Both the position numbers and the translations under genes were made by a program. From Thiofilum flexile DSM 14609 (GTDB taxonomy: Bacteria > Pseudomonadota > Gammaproteobacteria > Thiotrichales > Thiotrichaceae): DNA of 64,000 nt. The notes under the pieces were generated by a model. The model searched no databases, was not told the DNA's origin, and saw only the letters and a program-made list of their open reading frames with translations. Position 1 is the first letter of the stretch. Every line of letters begins with the position of its first letter. Below, one piece after another: positions 36,691-45,804 of this stretch. Location of the stretch: the NCBI RefSeq assembly GCF_000380185.1, contig NZ_KB904747.1, forward strand, positions 1 through 64,000, in the 5' to 3' direction.

Positions 36691-37608
36691 ATGGCAAATT
36701 ACGACCTTTCAACCTTTCAAGGGCTGATCCAAGCACTGCAAGCCTACTGGGCCGCACAGGGCTGTGTGATTGTCCAACCTTATGATATGGAAATGGGCGC
36801 TGGCACTTTCCACCCGTCTACCTTCTTACGTGCGATAGGCCCTGAGCCTTGGCGTTCGGCTTATGTACAACCCTCACGTCGCCCCACCGACGGGCGTTAT
36901 GGCGAAAACCCGAATCGTCTTCAGCACTATTATCAGTTTCAGGTCATACTCAAGCCCTCTCCCGACAATATTCAAGAGTTATATCTTGGCTCCTTGAAAC
37001 TATTGGGCTTTGATCCCTTGGAACATGATATTCGCTTTGTAGAGGATAACTGGGAATCACCGACTTTAGGTGCTTGGGGTTTAGGTTGGGAAATTTGGCT
37101 CAATGGTATGGAAGTCACTCAATTTACCTACTTCCAACAAGTCGGTGGCTTAGATTGCCGTCCGGTATCCGGTGAAATCACCTATGGTCTAGAGCGTCTA
37201 GCCATGTATATGCAAGGTGTTGAAAGCGTATATGACCTCGTATGGGCTAAAGGGCCGCAAGGGATTGTGACCTATGGCGATGTCTATCATCAAAACGAAG
37301 TCGAGCAATCCACCTATAACTTTGAACATGCCAATGTCGAAGCGCTATTTCATCAATTCAATGTGTGCGAACAAGAAAGCCAACGACTCATTGAATTAGG
37401 TTTAGCACTACCAGCCTATGAGCAAATGCTGAAAGCCTCTCACACCTTTAATCTACTCGATGCCCGTAAAGCGATTTCTGTCACTGAACGTCAGCGTTAT
37501 ATCTTACGGGTACGTACTTTAGCGCGAGCTGTCGCAGAAGGTTATTATGCTACCCGCGAAAAATTAGGCTTCCCTATGCTGCAAAATACTAACAAAGAGG
37601 CGGTATAA
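36691..37608 (+). CDS. glyQ: glycyl-tRNA synthetase alpha subunit
   Basis: The catalytic alpha chain of the heterotetrameric GlyRS. The protein opens with [34 protein letters not shown] and contains [39 protein letters not shown] and the C-terminal [13 protein letters not shown] place the start at 36691, which puts FQGL at residue 9 as in E. coli; an ATG at 36667 is possible, and 36622 is unlikely because a TATAAT hexamer lies at 36649-36654. glyS follows after three bases. Confidence 0.94.
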   Translation: MANYDLSTFQGLIQALQAYWAAQGCVIVQPYDMEMGAGTFHPSTFLRAIGPEPWRSAYVQPSRRPTDGRYGENPNRLQHYYQFQVILKPSPDNIQELYLGSLKLLGFDPLEHDIRFVEDNWESPTLGAWGLGWEIWLNGMEVTQFTYFQQVGGLDCRPVSGEITYGLERLAMYMQGVESVYDLVWAKGPQGIVTYGDVYHQNEVEQSTYNFEHANVEALFHQFNVCEQESQRLIELGLALPAYEQMLKASHTFNLLDARKAISVTERQRYILRVRTLARAVAEGYYATREKLGFPMLQNTNKEAV

Positions 37609-37611
37609 CTC

Positions 37612-39666
37612 ATGGATTTATTAGTCGAAATTGGTACCGAAGAATTACCGCCAAAAGCCTTACCGAGCCTATCTGAAGCCTTTACTCAAGGTATCCAGCA
37701 AGGTTTTAGTGATGCGGGCTTAGCCGCCGAACAATTGATTGCTTATGCTGCCCCCCGTCGTTTAGCCGTATGGGTGAAAGGGATTGCCGCTCAACAACCC
37801 GATCAAATTATTGAAAAGCGCGGCCCTGCTTTACAGGCAGCCTTTGATAAAGAAGGTAAACCGAGTAAGGCCGCTGAAGGTTTTGCTCGCTCCTGTGGAG
37901 TCGCGTTTGAGCAATTAGAGCGTTTAGAAACGGATAAAGGCTCATGGCTGGTCTTCAAACAACACCAAGCTGGACAGCAAACGAAAGACCTATTCCCTGC
38001 CATTGTCGATAAATCATTAGCGGCATTACCCATCCCGAAACGGATGCGTTGGGGAGCAGGTTCGGCTGAATTCGTGCGCCCGATTCATTGGATAGTGATG
38101 CTAGCTGATAGTGACGTGATTCCGGCTGAGCTATTAAGTATTAAAACCGGCAATCAGTCGCGGGGGCATCGTTTCCATCATCCTGACCCTGTGACCATTA
38201 CGGCACCGCATAGCTATGCTGAGCAATTAAAAGCGGCTTATGTCTGGGCAGATTTTGCCGAGCGTCGCGCGAATATTAACCGTCAAGTACTCGCCATTGC
38301 CCAATCCTTTGGGGCAAAGGCCATTATGCCAGATAGTCTATTAGATGAAGTGACGGCCTTAGTAGAGTACCCGAATGCGATTGTAGGTAAGTTTGAGGAG
38401 CGCTTCCTCGCTGTGCCACAAGAAGCCTTGATCGATACCATGCAGGGCAATCAAAAGTATTTTGGTCTCACCGATACTAACGGCAAACTACTCCCTACCT
38501 TCATTACCATCAGCAATATTAAAAGCTCGAATCCCGCTAGTGTGAGTCTGGGGAATGAGCGGGTGATTCGTCCACGCTTTACCGATGCGGCCTTTTTCTG
38601 GGAACAGGACAAAAAACACAAGCTCGAATCACGGCGTGACAAACTTAAAACCGTGGTTTTCCAACAGCAACTGGGTACGCTCTTTGATAAGTCCACTCGC
38701 GTGGCTCAACTAGCCGATACTATCGCGCAACAACTAGGGGCGGATAGGCAGTTAGCAGTACGTGCTGCAGAGCTAGGTAAATGTGATCTGATGACCAATA
38801 TGGTTTTTGAGTTCACCGATTTACAAGGGATTATGGGCACCTACTACGCGCGTCTAGATGGCGAGGCGGAAGAGGTCGCGCTGGCACTCAATGAGCAATA
38901 TCAACCGCGTTTTGCAGGTGATGAATTACCACGCACTCAAACCGGGCGGATTTTGGCGCTTGCCGAACGGATTGATACCTTAGTGGGTATTTTTGCCATT
39001 GGACAAAAACCAACCGGCACCAAAGACCCGTTTAGTTTACGCCGTGCTGCGGTAGGTTTATTGCGGATTATTATTGAGCAGCGTCTGCCCCTCGATTTAG
39101 TGCAATTGCTAGAGATTGCTGCCGAGAATCTGAGCAGTACCTTAGGTAAAAAACCAGCTATTGATGAAGTGCGTGATTATATCTTTGAACGTCTACGCGC
39201 TTACTATCAAGAGCAAGGGATTAATGCCGAATTAGTCGAGGCGGTGGCGGCCTTAAAACCCACTCAACCCCTCGATTTTGATCAGCGCGTCAAAGCCGTT
39301 GCCGCGTTTAAAGGTTTACCGGAGGCGGATAGTTTAGCGGCGGCGAATAAGCGGATTTCTAATATTCTGCGGAAAGTCGAGACGTCTATTCCAGCTGCGG
39401 TGAATACCACGCTATTAAAAGAGCCTGCCGAGCAAGCGCTATTTAAAGCGGTATCCGAGCAACAAACTATCGTCCAACCCTTATTTGCTCAGGGTAACTA
39501 TGAAAAAGCATTGACCTCCCTAGCGGCCTTACGAGCGCCTGTGGATCAATTCTTTGATGATGTAATGGTCATGGATGAGAATGAGCAGCTACGTGATAAT
39601 CGTTTGGCCTTATTGAATCAGTTGCGCGGGTTATTCCTGCAAGTGGCTGATTTATCGGTGCTGTAG
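37612..39666 (+). CDS. glyS: glycyl-tRNA synthetase beta subunit
   Basis: The beta chain (684 residues, as in E. coli), which binds tRNA-Gly. It begins MDLLVEIGTEELPPKALPSL, has RGPALQAAFDKEGKPSKAAEGFARS, IPKRMRWG, FVRPIHWIV and a C-terminal anticodon-binding domain. It directly follows glyQ and ends at a strong terminator just before CRISPR array 1. Confidence 0.96.
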   Translation: MDLLVEIGTEELPPKALPSLSEAFTQGIQQGFSDAGLAAEQLIAYAAPRRLAVWVKGIAAQQPDQIIEKRGPALQAAFDKEGKPSKAAEGFARSCGVAFEQLERLETDKGSWLVFKQHQAGQQTKDLFPAIVDKSLAALPIPKRMRWGAGSAEFVRPIHWIVMLADSDVIPAELLSIKTGNQSRGHRFHHPDPVTITAPHSYAEQLKAAYVWADFAERRANINRQVLAIAQSFGAKAIMPDSLLDEVTALVEYPNAIVGKFEERFLAVPQEALIDTMQGNQKYFGLTDTNGKLLPTFITISNIKSSNPASVSLGNERVIRPRFTDAAFFWEQDKKHKLESRRDKLKTVVFQQQLGTLFDKSTRVAQLADTIAQQLGADRQLAVRAAELGKCDLMTNMVFEFTDLQGIMGTYYARLDGEAEEVALALNEQYQPRFAGDELPRTQTGRILALAERIDTLVGIFAIGQKPTGTKDPFSLRRAAVGLLRIIIEQRLPLDLVQLLEIAAENLSSTLGKKPAIDEVRDYIFERLRAYYQEQGINAELVEAVAALKPTQPLDFDQRVKAVAAFKGLPEADSLAAANKRISNILRKVETSIPAAVNTTLLKEPAEQALFKAVSEQQTIVQPLFAQGNYEKALTSLAALRAPVDQFFDDVMVMDENEQLRDNRLALLNQLRGLFLQVADLSVL

Positions 39667-39693
39667 ACTAGTATTTTTGTTGAGGTTGAATAG

Positions 39694-39719
39694 AAAAGCC
39701 GGAGTAATCCGGCTTTTTT
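39694..39719. terminator. terminator after glyS
   Basis: AAAAGCCGGA and TCCGGCTTTT (10 bp, 4-base loop) followed by Ts. It stops glyS, and because the left flank is A-rich it can also stop leftward transcription of CRISPR array 1. Confidence 0.88.
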
Positions 39720-39739
39720 GTTTTTGGGGCAAGTAATAT

Positions 39740-40182
39740 CCCTGACGGCCTTAGCGGCGACCCGCCCCTGCGACCAGACAGTAACAAAAGAAGCGACCTC
39801 AAGGAAGTCTCACTGCCTTAGCGGCGACCCGCCCCTGCGACGAAAATAATGAATTTTTTAGTGATAATGATAGTCTCACTGCCTTAGCGGCGACCCGCCC
39901 CTGCGACAAGTAATTATGAGCAAATCAGTAGCATCGTTCAGTCTCACTGCCTTAGCGGCGACCCGCCCCTGCGACTAATAGCGGTGGTATTGATCCACCT
40001 ATTTGTAGAGTCTCACTGCCTTAGCGGCGACCCGCCCCTGCGACGATAGTAATAAAGGAGTTCGTCAGAAATAACGGAGTCTCACTGCCTTAGCGGCGAC
40101 CCGCCCCTGCGACTAGCAGAAATGCTACTATACCAAGCTTTTGTAGAGTCTCACTGCCTTAGCGGCGACCCGCCCCTGCGAC
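39740..40182 (-). CRISPR. CRISPR array 1: 7 repeats, 6 spacers
   Basis: Seven 35-base repeats start at 39740, 39807, 39873, 39941, 40010, 40079 and 40148; spacers are 31-34 bases. On the plus strand each repeat begins GTCTCACTGCCTTAGCGG and ends CCCCTGCGAC. The repeat at 39740 differs at its first, second, fifth and eighth bases, which marks the leader-distal end. The right flank is shared with array 2, so the leader is to the right and transcription runs leftward; in that sense the repeat begins GTCGCAGG and ends GTGAGAC, as expected for type III repeats. All six spacers differ. Confidence 0.97.
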
Positions 40183-40480
40183 TGCACCCATTTTTCTACC
40201 TTTAAAATCAATCATTTGCAAAGCAAATGGGAGAGTCTCCAGGCAGCATTGAAAAATCAGTACAATTTGCATACAAAAAGGGCTTCTAAAATATCTTAAC
40301 TTGTTGATTTAAAAGACTTGGTGACGGATTGTTAAAGTCAATTCACGAAAAATTGCCTAAACGGCTAAAAAACAAGGACTTTTTCATCGCATGTTTAATG
40401 TGAATATTTATTGATCAATAGACTCACCAAGTTCAAATTTATCAACTACTTGCTGATTTTTAATCAAATCAGCCTTTCTC
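40183..40480 (-). promoter_or_regulatory. leader of CRISPR array 1
   Basis: A non-coding AT-rich stretch between the array and the cas6-RT gene, homologous to the flank of array 2. Shared blocks include GCACCCATTTTTCT next to the last repeat, a small hairpin (CATTTGC-AAA-GCAAATG, 40213-40229), TTGATTTAAAAGA, and TACTTGCTG near the far end. A long-range inverted repeat, ACTTGGTGA (40316-40324) with TCACCAAGT (40424-40432), spans 99 bases. The promoter for the array must lie here, reading leftward. I could not pin its -10 box. The remaining bases to 40589 hold no gene, cas1 or RT fragment that I can see. Confidence 0.75.
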
Positions 40481-40589
40481 ACCGACCGCAGAGGCGGAAG
40501 CCTCATTATACATCATTAACCCAAGACTAACCATCACCCTTTCAGCGACCTTGCCTGTCGCTCACCCAGCCATACCCACCAACATTGCA

Positions 40590-42077
40590 CTAGGATAGGG
40601 GCTGCACTCTCGGTTTCCGTACCGAAGCGGCTAGCCACCCCAGCACAGCCTCCACCACCGGATCACCGTAAAAAATAGCTCGCAAACATTCCGCTAACCG
40701 CTCCCGCTTCACGCTATCAAACAAATCGCGCACATCCCCCTCATACCTCCAGCAAAAACCCTCGCGCCACGCGGCCTCAAGTGCCTGACTCGTTGTGATA
40801 CATGCACCACCTGTTCTGAAATCAGCCATCAACGGCTCCAGTGCCTCCACCAGCACCTGCTGCACAGCACGCTGTAACACCCGATCAAACAGAGGAGGCA
40901 GCGCCAAACACCACCCATCACCCTTAGTTTTCGGAATCAGATAGCCACACAACGCCGGAACCTGATACTGCCCCCACAGCATTTGCTCCAATCTATCCTG
41001 TAAACGCTCGACCGGACACAGCTCCTGCAAAAGGGGGGCTATATCCTCCAGATCATTCACCGCCGTATCCGCCCACTCTGCCGGTATATCTCGCCCCGCC
41101 AACACATAGCGCCAAGCACGGGTAAGATTATCCTCCTCCTGTGCCAACACCAGCAGCGACTGCGCAGGGAATACCCGCCGGATACTTTGCGCCCCCTCGC
41201 TATCCTTGAGCACATAACGCCCCCAGCCAAAGCTAGTACGCTGTCCCACGCCCAAATACTGCCCCAGCACCAACAACTGCCACCAGAACAGCGGCAATCC
41301 CTGTGGCAGCGCTAGCCGCACCCGACCACTCACGCCTCCCATATCCTTAGCCGCACCCGAACGGCCTCGGTATTGCACATCAAGCCAAAACAGATGAGCC
41401 TCCACCAACACGACCGGCGGCGTTTCCAGCACAGGAGCTGTAACCACCCCCCGCGCACGTAATAGAGCCGCCAGACCATGCCAGACCCGCAACGGCAACA
41501 GGCTACCCTCCAGATCAACCTGATCTCGCACAAACCTATCCGCATCAGCTTGCCCACGCGTAGCCTTATCCTTCAGCACCCGCGCCGGAGCTACCCACTG
41601 CCAGTCGAGCTGACGACAATCGCCCCACAGTTCGGCCTCCCGCTCCAGACTCTCGCGCTCATATACGCTCAACTGCTCCAGAGCACATACAGGCTCCCCG
41701 GAAAACATATCCTGCACCGATACCAGTCGCCAGTTAGCACCAAAGGCTAATCCATCCTTTGGTTTGGGCGCACTAGCGGGCAATAGTGCTAACTGCTGTA
41801 GCAAACGATCCAGCAGTCTTTCACTACCTGCCAAGCCCAATAATAGAAAGCGGTAATAATCCCCTTTGTGGTAACGCACCCGCCCAGACTCAGGCGCATC
41901 AATGCGGATGAGGTGTTCATAGCCCTCCGGCGATCCCGCTAAAAAACGCAAAAAGGCTGAGAGTGCAGGTTGATGAAAAAAACTCATGCGGGCTGAAGTC
42001 GTACAAGCCAATGTCACCACCGCCCCGCGCAACGGTAACAGAGAGTCTAGCGCGACATCTAGCGATGTCTCCGTCAT
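40590..42077 (-). CDS. cas6: Cas6 fused to a C-terminally truncated reverse transcriptase
   Basis: A 495-residue protein. Residues 1 to about 300 are a Cas6 crRNA-processing RAMP: FFHQPALSAFLRFLAG, the EsGR-KGDYYRFLLLGLAG segment and the glycine-rich GVGQRTSFGWGRY (275-287). Residues about 370-480 are the first half of a group II-intron-like RT: YLIPKTKGDGWCLALPP, FDRVLQRAVQQVL and DVRDLFDSV with the first catalytic aspartate at 448. The protein stops at 495, before the PQG and YxDD motifs, and no Cas1 follows. Cas6-RT-Cas1 fusions are known from type III systems such as that of Marinomonas. Cas6 may still work; RT activity is unlikely. The gene looks GC-richer than its neighbours. Confidence 0.82.
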   Translation of the reverse strand: MTETSLDVALDSLLPLRGAVVTLACTTSARMSFFHQPALSAFLRFLAGSPEGYEHLIRIDAPESGRVRYHKGDYYRFLLLGLAGSERLLDRLLQQLALLPASAPKPKDGLAFGANWRLVSVQDMFSGEPVCALEQLSVYERESLEREAELWGDCRQLDWQWVAPARVLKDKATRGQADADRFVRDQVDLEGSLLPLRVWHGLAALLRARGVVTAPVLETPPVVLVEAHLFWLDVQYRGRSGAAKDMGGVSGRVRLALPQGLPLFWWQLLVLGQYLGVGQRTSFGWGRYVLKDSEGAQSIRRVFPAQSLLVLAQEEDNLTRAWRYVLAGRDIPAEWADTAVNDLEDIAPLLQELCPVERLQDRLEQMLWGQYQVPALCGYLIPKTKGDGWCLALPPLFDRVLQRAVQQVLVEALEPLMADFRTGGACITTSQALEAAWREGFCWRYEGDVRDLFDSVKRERLAECLRAIFYGDPVVEAVLGWLAASVRKPRVQPLS

Positions 42078-42181
42078 GGCATGCCCCTGTTACACCAGTA
42101 CCAGTGGGGGAAAAGCAATATCTCACCTTGCTGTCTACAGTCATCAGGGATACCGAAGCAGGTGAGGTAGGTGTGCATAGG

Positions 42182-44395
42182 TCAACGATTTTTGTTCAGG
42201 CGATTTTTTTGCAGTGCCTCAACTTTGCTGTTCTTGACCGGACTGAGTGCCTGATTTTTTGGATTACCATACTTTTGGTCTGCATTGTTCCCAAACCAGA
42301 CAAAGCCCTCTGTTTCATCTGTCTGATCCATCGCTTTGGGATAATGAACAGGTATATGCTTTTGCAGCCTACTAGGGATACCTACTGCCAGCAGATTTGC
42401 TTTTGCAGTCTGGTCTACTAAAGTATTCTCCCAAGAATAATGCTTTATATCTTTGGATTCAGCCCCATCAACAGCACTCAGCAATACTGTATCTTGTGCT
42501 AACCATATTTCTGAATAACGCGGTTCTGCTAGGCTGTCTACCGCATAACGCTTATCCCGTTTCAGCAAGCAAAGTCCCTTGATGGCAACCTTAACACTAC
42601 CCAACCCCAGCGGCTTACCCATACCTAGTTTGTGAATAAAATCATTTTCTGGCTCTAGCGCTGCTCTCAGCAGACCTAACTCAGCTTTGCTCAAGTTCTC
42701 GAACTCGATAGTAAACTCAAATTCCTGTCCAACTTTCAAAGGTTTGATCTGAACTTTCTGATCTGCATTTTCAGTTGGCTTGTCAGTTTTCCAAGTAGTC
42801 TGGCTGAAATCCTGCTGCTTATACTGATGCAAATAGGCTTTGCGACCATTAGGCTGATGTTCTCCTGCTTTCAAAGCAGTCTTCTCGATCAATCCACCTT
42901 TTTTTGGATCGTGGAAATACATAGCGGGTGATGGTGGTTTGGGGCTACTGAGGATTTTCAGAGCAATGACTTCCCGCTCTACCTGCTGGCTAGGTATTTC
43001 GACATGCATGGGAACTGCATCATGAAAGCGCAGGCGCGAAGCCAGATTACGACTATTCTCCTGCTCAGCCTTTTCACTCTGTACTACTCCCCACAAAGCC
43101 TCTGCTGGAGACAACCAGTCACGCATTGAGCGTTTGACTCCCCACGGCAATAAGTCATTGTCGAAATATTGATAGGTTGTACCCACTGATTTACGCCAGA
43201 TACTACTGAGACTGACTTCAGAAATTTTTTTGTTCTCGTCAATATCGAAATAGAATAGTTTGTGCTGGTCGAAATCAGCATCCTTGTAACCCTTCAACAG
43301 TATTGGCATTGCCTCATCACGCTTCTTTGACTCTGCAATCAGCTCCAAATAACGATCCTCTACAAACTGCGGGATAGGCTTTAGATTAGGGCTATTCTCG
43401 TCTGGCCAAGGAATGAAAATTTCATGCTTTTTACCCCTTGGCATTTGTTGCTCATGGGTTAGGACATCCAATGCTCTGATGATGCCTTTGGTATAGACTT
43501 GCTTATCCTCTGGAGAGGTCAATTCGTCAAACTCTACTTTGCTCAGAATATCTGGTTTCTCTTCAGCGGATAGCAATATTTTCTGCCCAATCAGAAAACC
43601 TCCTGAAAAATGCAAGTTGCTTCGCATTATAAAAGACTCAGTTGCATCAATCTCTGCAAGCTCAGGATCCAATCTGGCATAGAAAAAAACACTCCCACCC
43701 TCTGGCTTGACAGGATAAGCACAAGGCCTTTGTCGGCCTAAAAAAGAACCGCACTCATAACCCCACTCCGATACCTTTTTACCATTGACCGTTCTATCAA
43801 AAGCCCTATAGCCATTCAGATAAGCAGGGAGTACTTGCTGTAATGTCCTACCCTTAAAATAAGAGTGCCATTCTTTAGGCATCTGATAGCTATCTGAGCT
43901 TTTTTCCCATTTTACAGAAAGGGTCAAGGGTTGCATGGCATAGATTGAACGACCACTAACAGGTTTGGCTTTTATCAAGCGCCCTAGCGCAGATAAAGAT
44001 TCTCTCATCCCCTTACGTACTGATAATGGTTTGTCCTCCAGTACCCGCAAGGCCGACTGACTCAGAATCTCAGCCACATTCCCCACCATACCGCGCAAGC
44101 TATTGCCGGGAATGCTGTAAAACTTTTTACCATTGAATAGAGCTTGATAACCCTCAATCAGCTTCGGATGCCCCGCCCGCTGCTCGGTTGCAGCCTGATT
44201 ACCAACAAAAGTGGGGGATTCAATCTTAAGACTGCAAATCAACTTCCCAGATAATCCATCCTTACGCCAGAAATCATGCCTTGCAAAACTACCGGCTTGT
44301 TTCAAATCCTCAATCTGGCTGAAGGGTATCTGATTCTCTTTTTTACATGCCTTGACTGGAATAAACTGGTACGGATTATAAAATTTCTCGCTCAT
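42182..44395 (-). CDS. TIGR03986-type CRISPR RAMP protein
   Basis: A 737-residue RAMP (Cas7-like) subunit. YNPYQFIPV at the start, then HDFWRKDGLSGKLICSLKIE and SPTFVGNQ, and PGNSLRGMVGNVAEIL (about residues 94-109) are the TIGR03986 hallmarks. A glycine-rich GMGKPLGLGSVKV near 591-603 closes the RAMP fold. The long middle (about 200-450) is an insertion. It probably forms part of the crRNA-bound backbone. It overlaps the double-Cas7 gene by four bases and lies 105 bases before the cas6-RT gene. Confidence 0.78.
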   Translation of the reverse strand: MSEKFYNPYQFIPVKACKKENQIPFSQIEDLKQAGSFARHDFWRKDGLSGKLICSLKIESPTFVGNQAATEQRAGHPKLIEGYQALFNGKKFYSIPGNSLRGMVGNVAEILSQSALRVLEDKPLSVRKGMRESLSALGRLIKAKPVSGRSIYAMQPLTLSVKWEKSSDSYQMPKEWHSYFKGRTLQQVLPAYLNGYRAFDRTVNGKKVSEWGYECGSFLGRQRPCAYPVKPEGGSVFFYARLDPELAEIDATESFIMRSNLHFSGGFLIGQKILLSAEEKPDILSKVEFDELTSPEDKQVYTKGIIRALDVLTHEQQMPRGKKHEIFIPWPDENSPNLKPIPQFVEDRYLELIAESKKRDEAMPILLKGYKDADFDQHKLFYFDIDENKKISEVSLSSIWRKSVGTTYQYFDNDLLPWGVKRSMRDWLSPAEALWGVVQSEKAEQENSRNLASRLRFHDAVPMHVEIPSQQVEREVIALKILSSPKPPSPAMYFHDPKKGGLIEKTALKAGEHQPNGRKAYLHQYKQQDFSQTTWKTDKPTENADQKVQIKPLKVGQEFEFTIEFENLSKAELGLLRAALEPENDFIHKLGMGKPLGLGSVKVAIKGLCLLKRDKRYAVDSLAEPRYSEIWLAQDTVLLSAVDGAESKDIKHYSWENTLVDQTAKANLLAVGIPSRLQKHIPVHYPKAMDQTDETEGFVWFGNNADQKYGNPKNQALSPVKNSKVEALQKNRLNKNR

Positions 44396-45804
44396 TTACC
44401 GTTCTCCTGCTCTAACTCAGTCAACAACTCATTTTCCCAATCTGCCAATTGCCCCCGACAGCTTTCAATCCACGCTGTCGTACCCCCATGATCTGATAGC
44501 AGTTGCAGGCATCCATATCCTCTGGCCTTGCCCCAGCCCAGCACTAGATCACCCTCTTCAGCATCTCTCCAAGCAAACAACAACAATAGCTGCATCCAGC
44601 CCTTAAGCTTTTTCTTGTGATACATCACGCCTCCCTCAAAAGAACGATCCTCCGGCAAGGACAACGCCTTGACGGTATACAACGCTCCATCCTTCACCCC
44701 ACCTGTGAAGCGATCCACAGCAGTGAAGGTCTGAATATGCTCATCCGCCTGAAAAAAGGTGACTTTGGCATCCATAAACCGGATCAAACTGGCACTGCTT
44801 TTGGAGCCGAACAACTGACCCAGCATCCCGTCCACCGTTGTTTCTCGCGCTCCCTGATTCAGGGTCAACAGGATTTTGCGGCAACGAGCCAGAAACCAGC
44901 CTTTGAGGGTGGAGCCGGGGATAATAGCTGTGAAGCTACCTGTTTCCTTGTCTGGGTAGTGACTAAATACCAACTTGGGTGTACCTTCCTTATCCTCCAC
45001 TAAATGTGGATCATTGATGAGGATCGGGGAGCGGGCGATGAGTTTGAAGTCTTCCGTAATCCAGCCCGTGCTCCCACCCAGTGCGATGTCTCTGAATGAT
45101 AAGTTCTGATAAAAACCCCTAATTTCTTTCGGCTCATCACCCTCTAGTGATGCCTGCAACCAACGTTGTAGGCTGGTATCGGACAGGGCAGAAACGCCAT
45201 CTGAATCAAGCTCCCACTCCAGCAGCCCTTGCCCAACACTTTTACCTGTCCCGATCTGCTCACCATTCAGCCGTTGCAGAAGGGTAAGCAAGGCCTGAAT
45301 ATCAGCATCAGTGATTAGCTCAGCACTTTCATCGGGTCGAGTATCAAAACCAATCTCAACCTTAAATTTCGCGCCCGCATTGACTCGTTGATGAGTAGCT
45401 AGTTGGTGCTGGGCGGCTGTGCCTGTTACCGGCTCAATTGATGTGCGACTCATGAAATGGGTTGCTGCCTCACCTTCTAGGGTCGCGTCATATACCCGCA
45501 AGGCTCCCATCTCTCCATGATCCTCCTTATGACCGCGTGGATCACCGAACCAACGTCGGTACTGTGGTGATTTAGGAGGAGTCAGACTCGCCAACAACCC
45601 ACGCAGGCTAGAGCCGGGGATATAGGGCTTACCACTCACATCTAGGGCAATAGCACTGACTTCATGCTGCTCAAGCTGTCCCGTTTCTGGATTTTTGCGC
45701 CCCTCATAGAAATACACACCTCCTGTCCCGATATGCAGGTCACTTTTCAATGTCAGCACACCCCTGATAATCACGCGCCGGTATTTTGTATCACTCATGC
45801 TCAA
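44392..45804 (-). CDS. double Cas7-like (Csm3-type) RAMP protein
   Basis: A 470-residue protein with two Csm3-like halves. Half 1: LHIGTGG (24-29), PGSSLRG (63-69), WFGDPRG, RTSIEPVTGTA (120-130) and GTGKSVGQG (185-193). Half 2: ILINDP, PGSTLKG (296-302), LFGSKSSASLIRFMDAKV (331-348), DRFTGGVKDGALY (364-376) and GWGKARGYG (423-431). This resembles the Cas7-2x of fused type III-D systems. I could not identify the target-cutting aspartate in either half with confidence. It overlaps the next upstream gene by 14 bases. Confidence 0.82.
   Translation of the reverse strand: MSMSDTKYRRVIIRGVLTLKSDLHIGTGGVYFYEGRKNPETGQLEQHEVSAIALDVSGKPYIPGSSLRGLLASLTPPKSPQYRRWFGDPRGHKEDHGEMGALRVYDATLEGEAATHFMSRTSIEPVTGTAAQHQLATHQRVNAGAKFKVEIGFDTRPDESAELITDADIQALLTLLQRLNGEQIGTGKSVGQGLLEWELDSDGVSALSDTSLQRWLQASLEGDEPKEIRGFYQNLSFRDIALGGSTGWITEDFKLIARSPILINDPHLVEDKEGTPKLVFSHYPDKETGSFTAIIPGSTLKGWFLARCRKILLTLNQGARETTVDGMLGQLFGSKSSASLIRFMDAKVTFFQADEHIQTFTAVDRFTGGVKDGALYTVKALSLPEDRSFEGGVMYHKKKLKGWMQLLLLFAWRDAEEGDLVLGWGKARGYGCLQLLSDHGGTTAWIESCRGQLADWENELLTELEQENGK

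Noticed and set aside
39976-40147. Shared TTGTAGA at the end of two array 1 spacers as a longer repeat
   Set aside because: It occurs in only two of six spacers and not next to other repeats, so the 35-base repeat limit stands.
40183-40589. Remaining RT or Cas1 coding downstream of cas6-RT
   Set aside because: All three minus-strand frames have early stops; I found no PQG, YxDD or Cas1 motif, and the sequence is homologous to leader 2.
41478-42421. Plus-strand ORFs opposite cas6-RT and the TIGR03986 gene
   Set aside because: They overlap recognised cas genes and have no family features.
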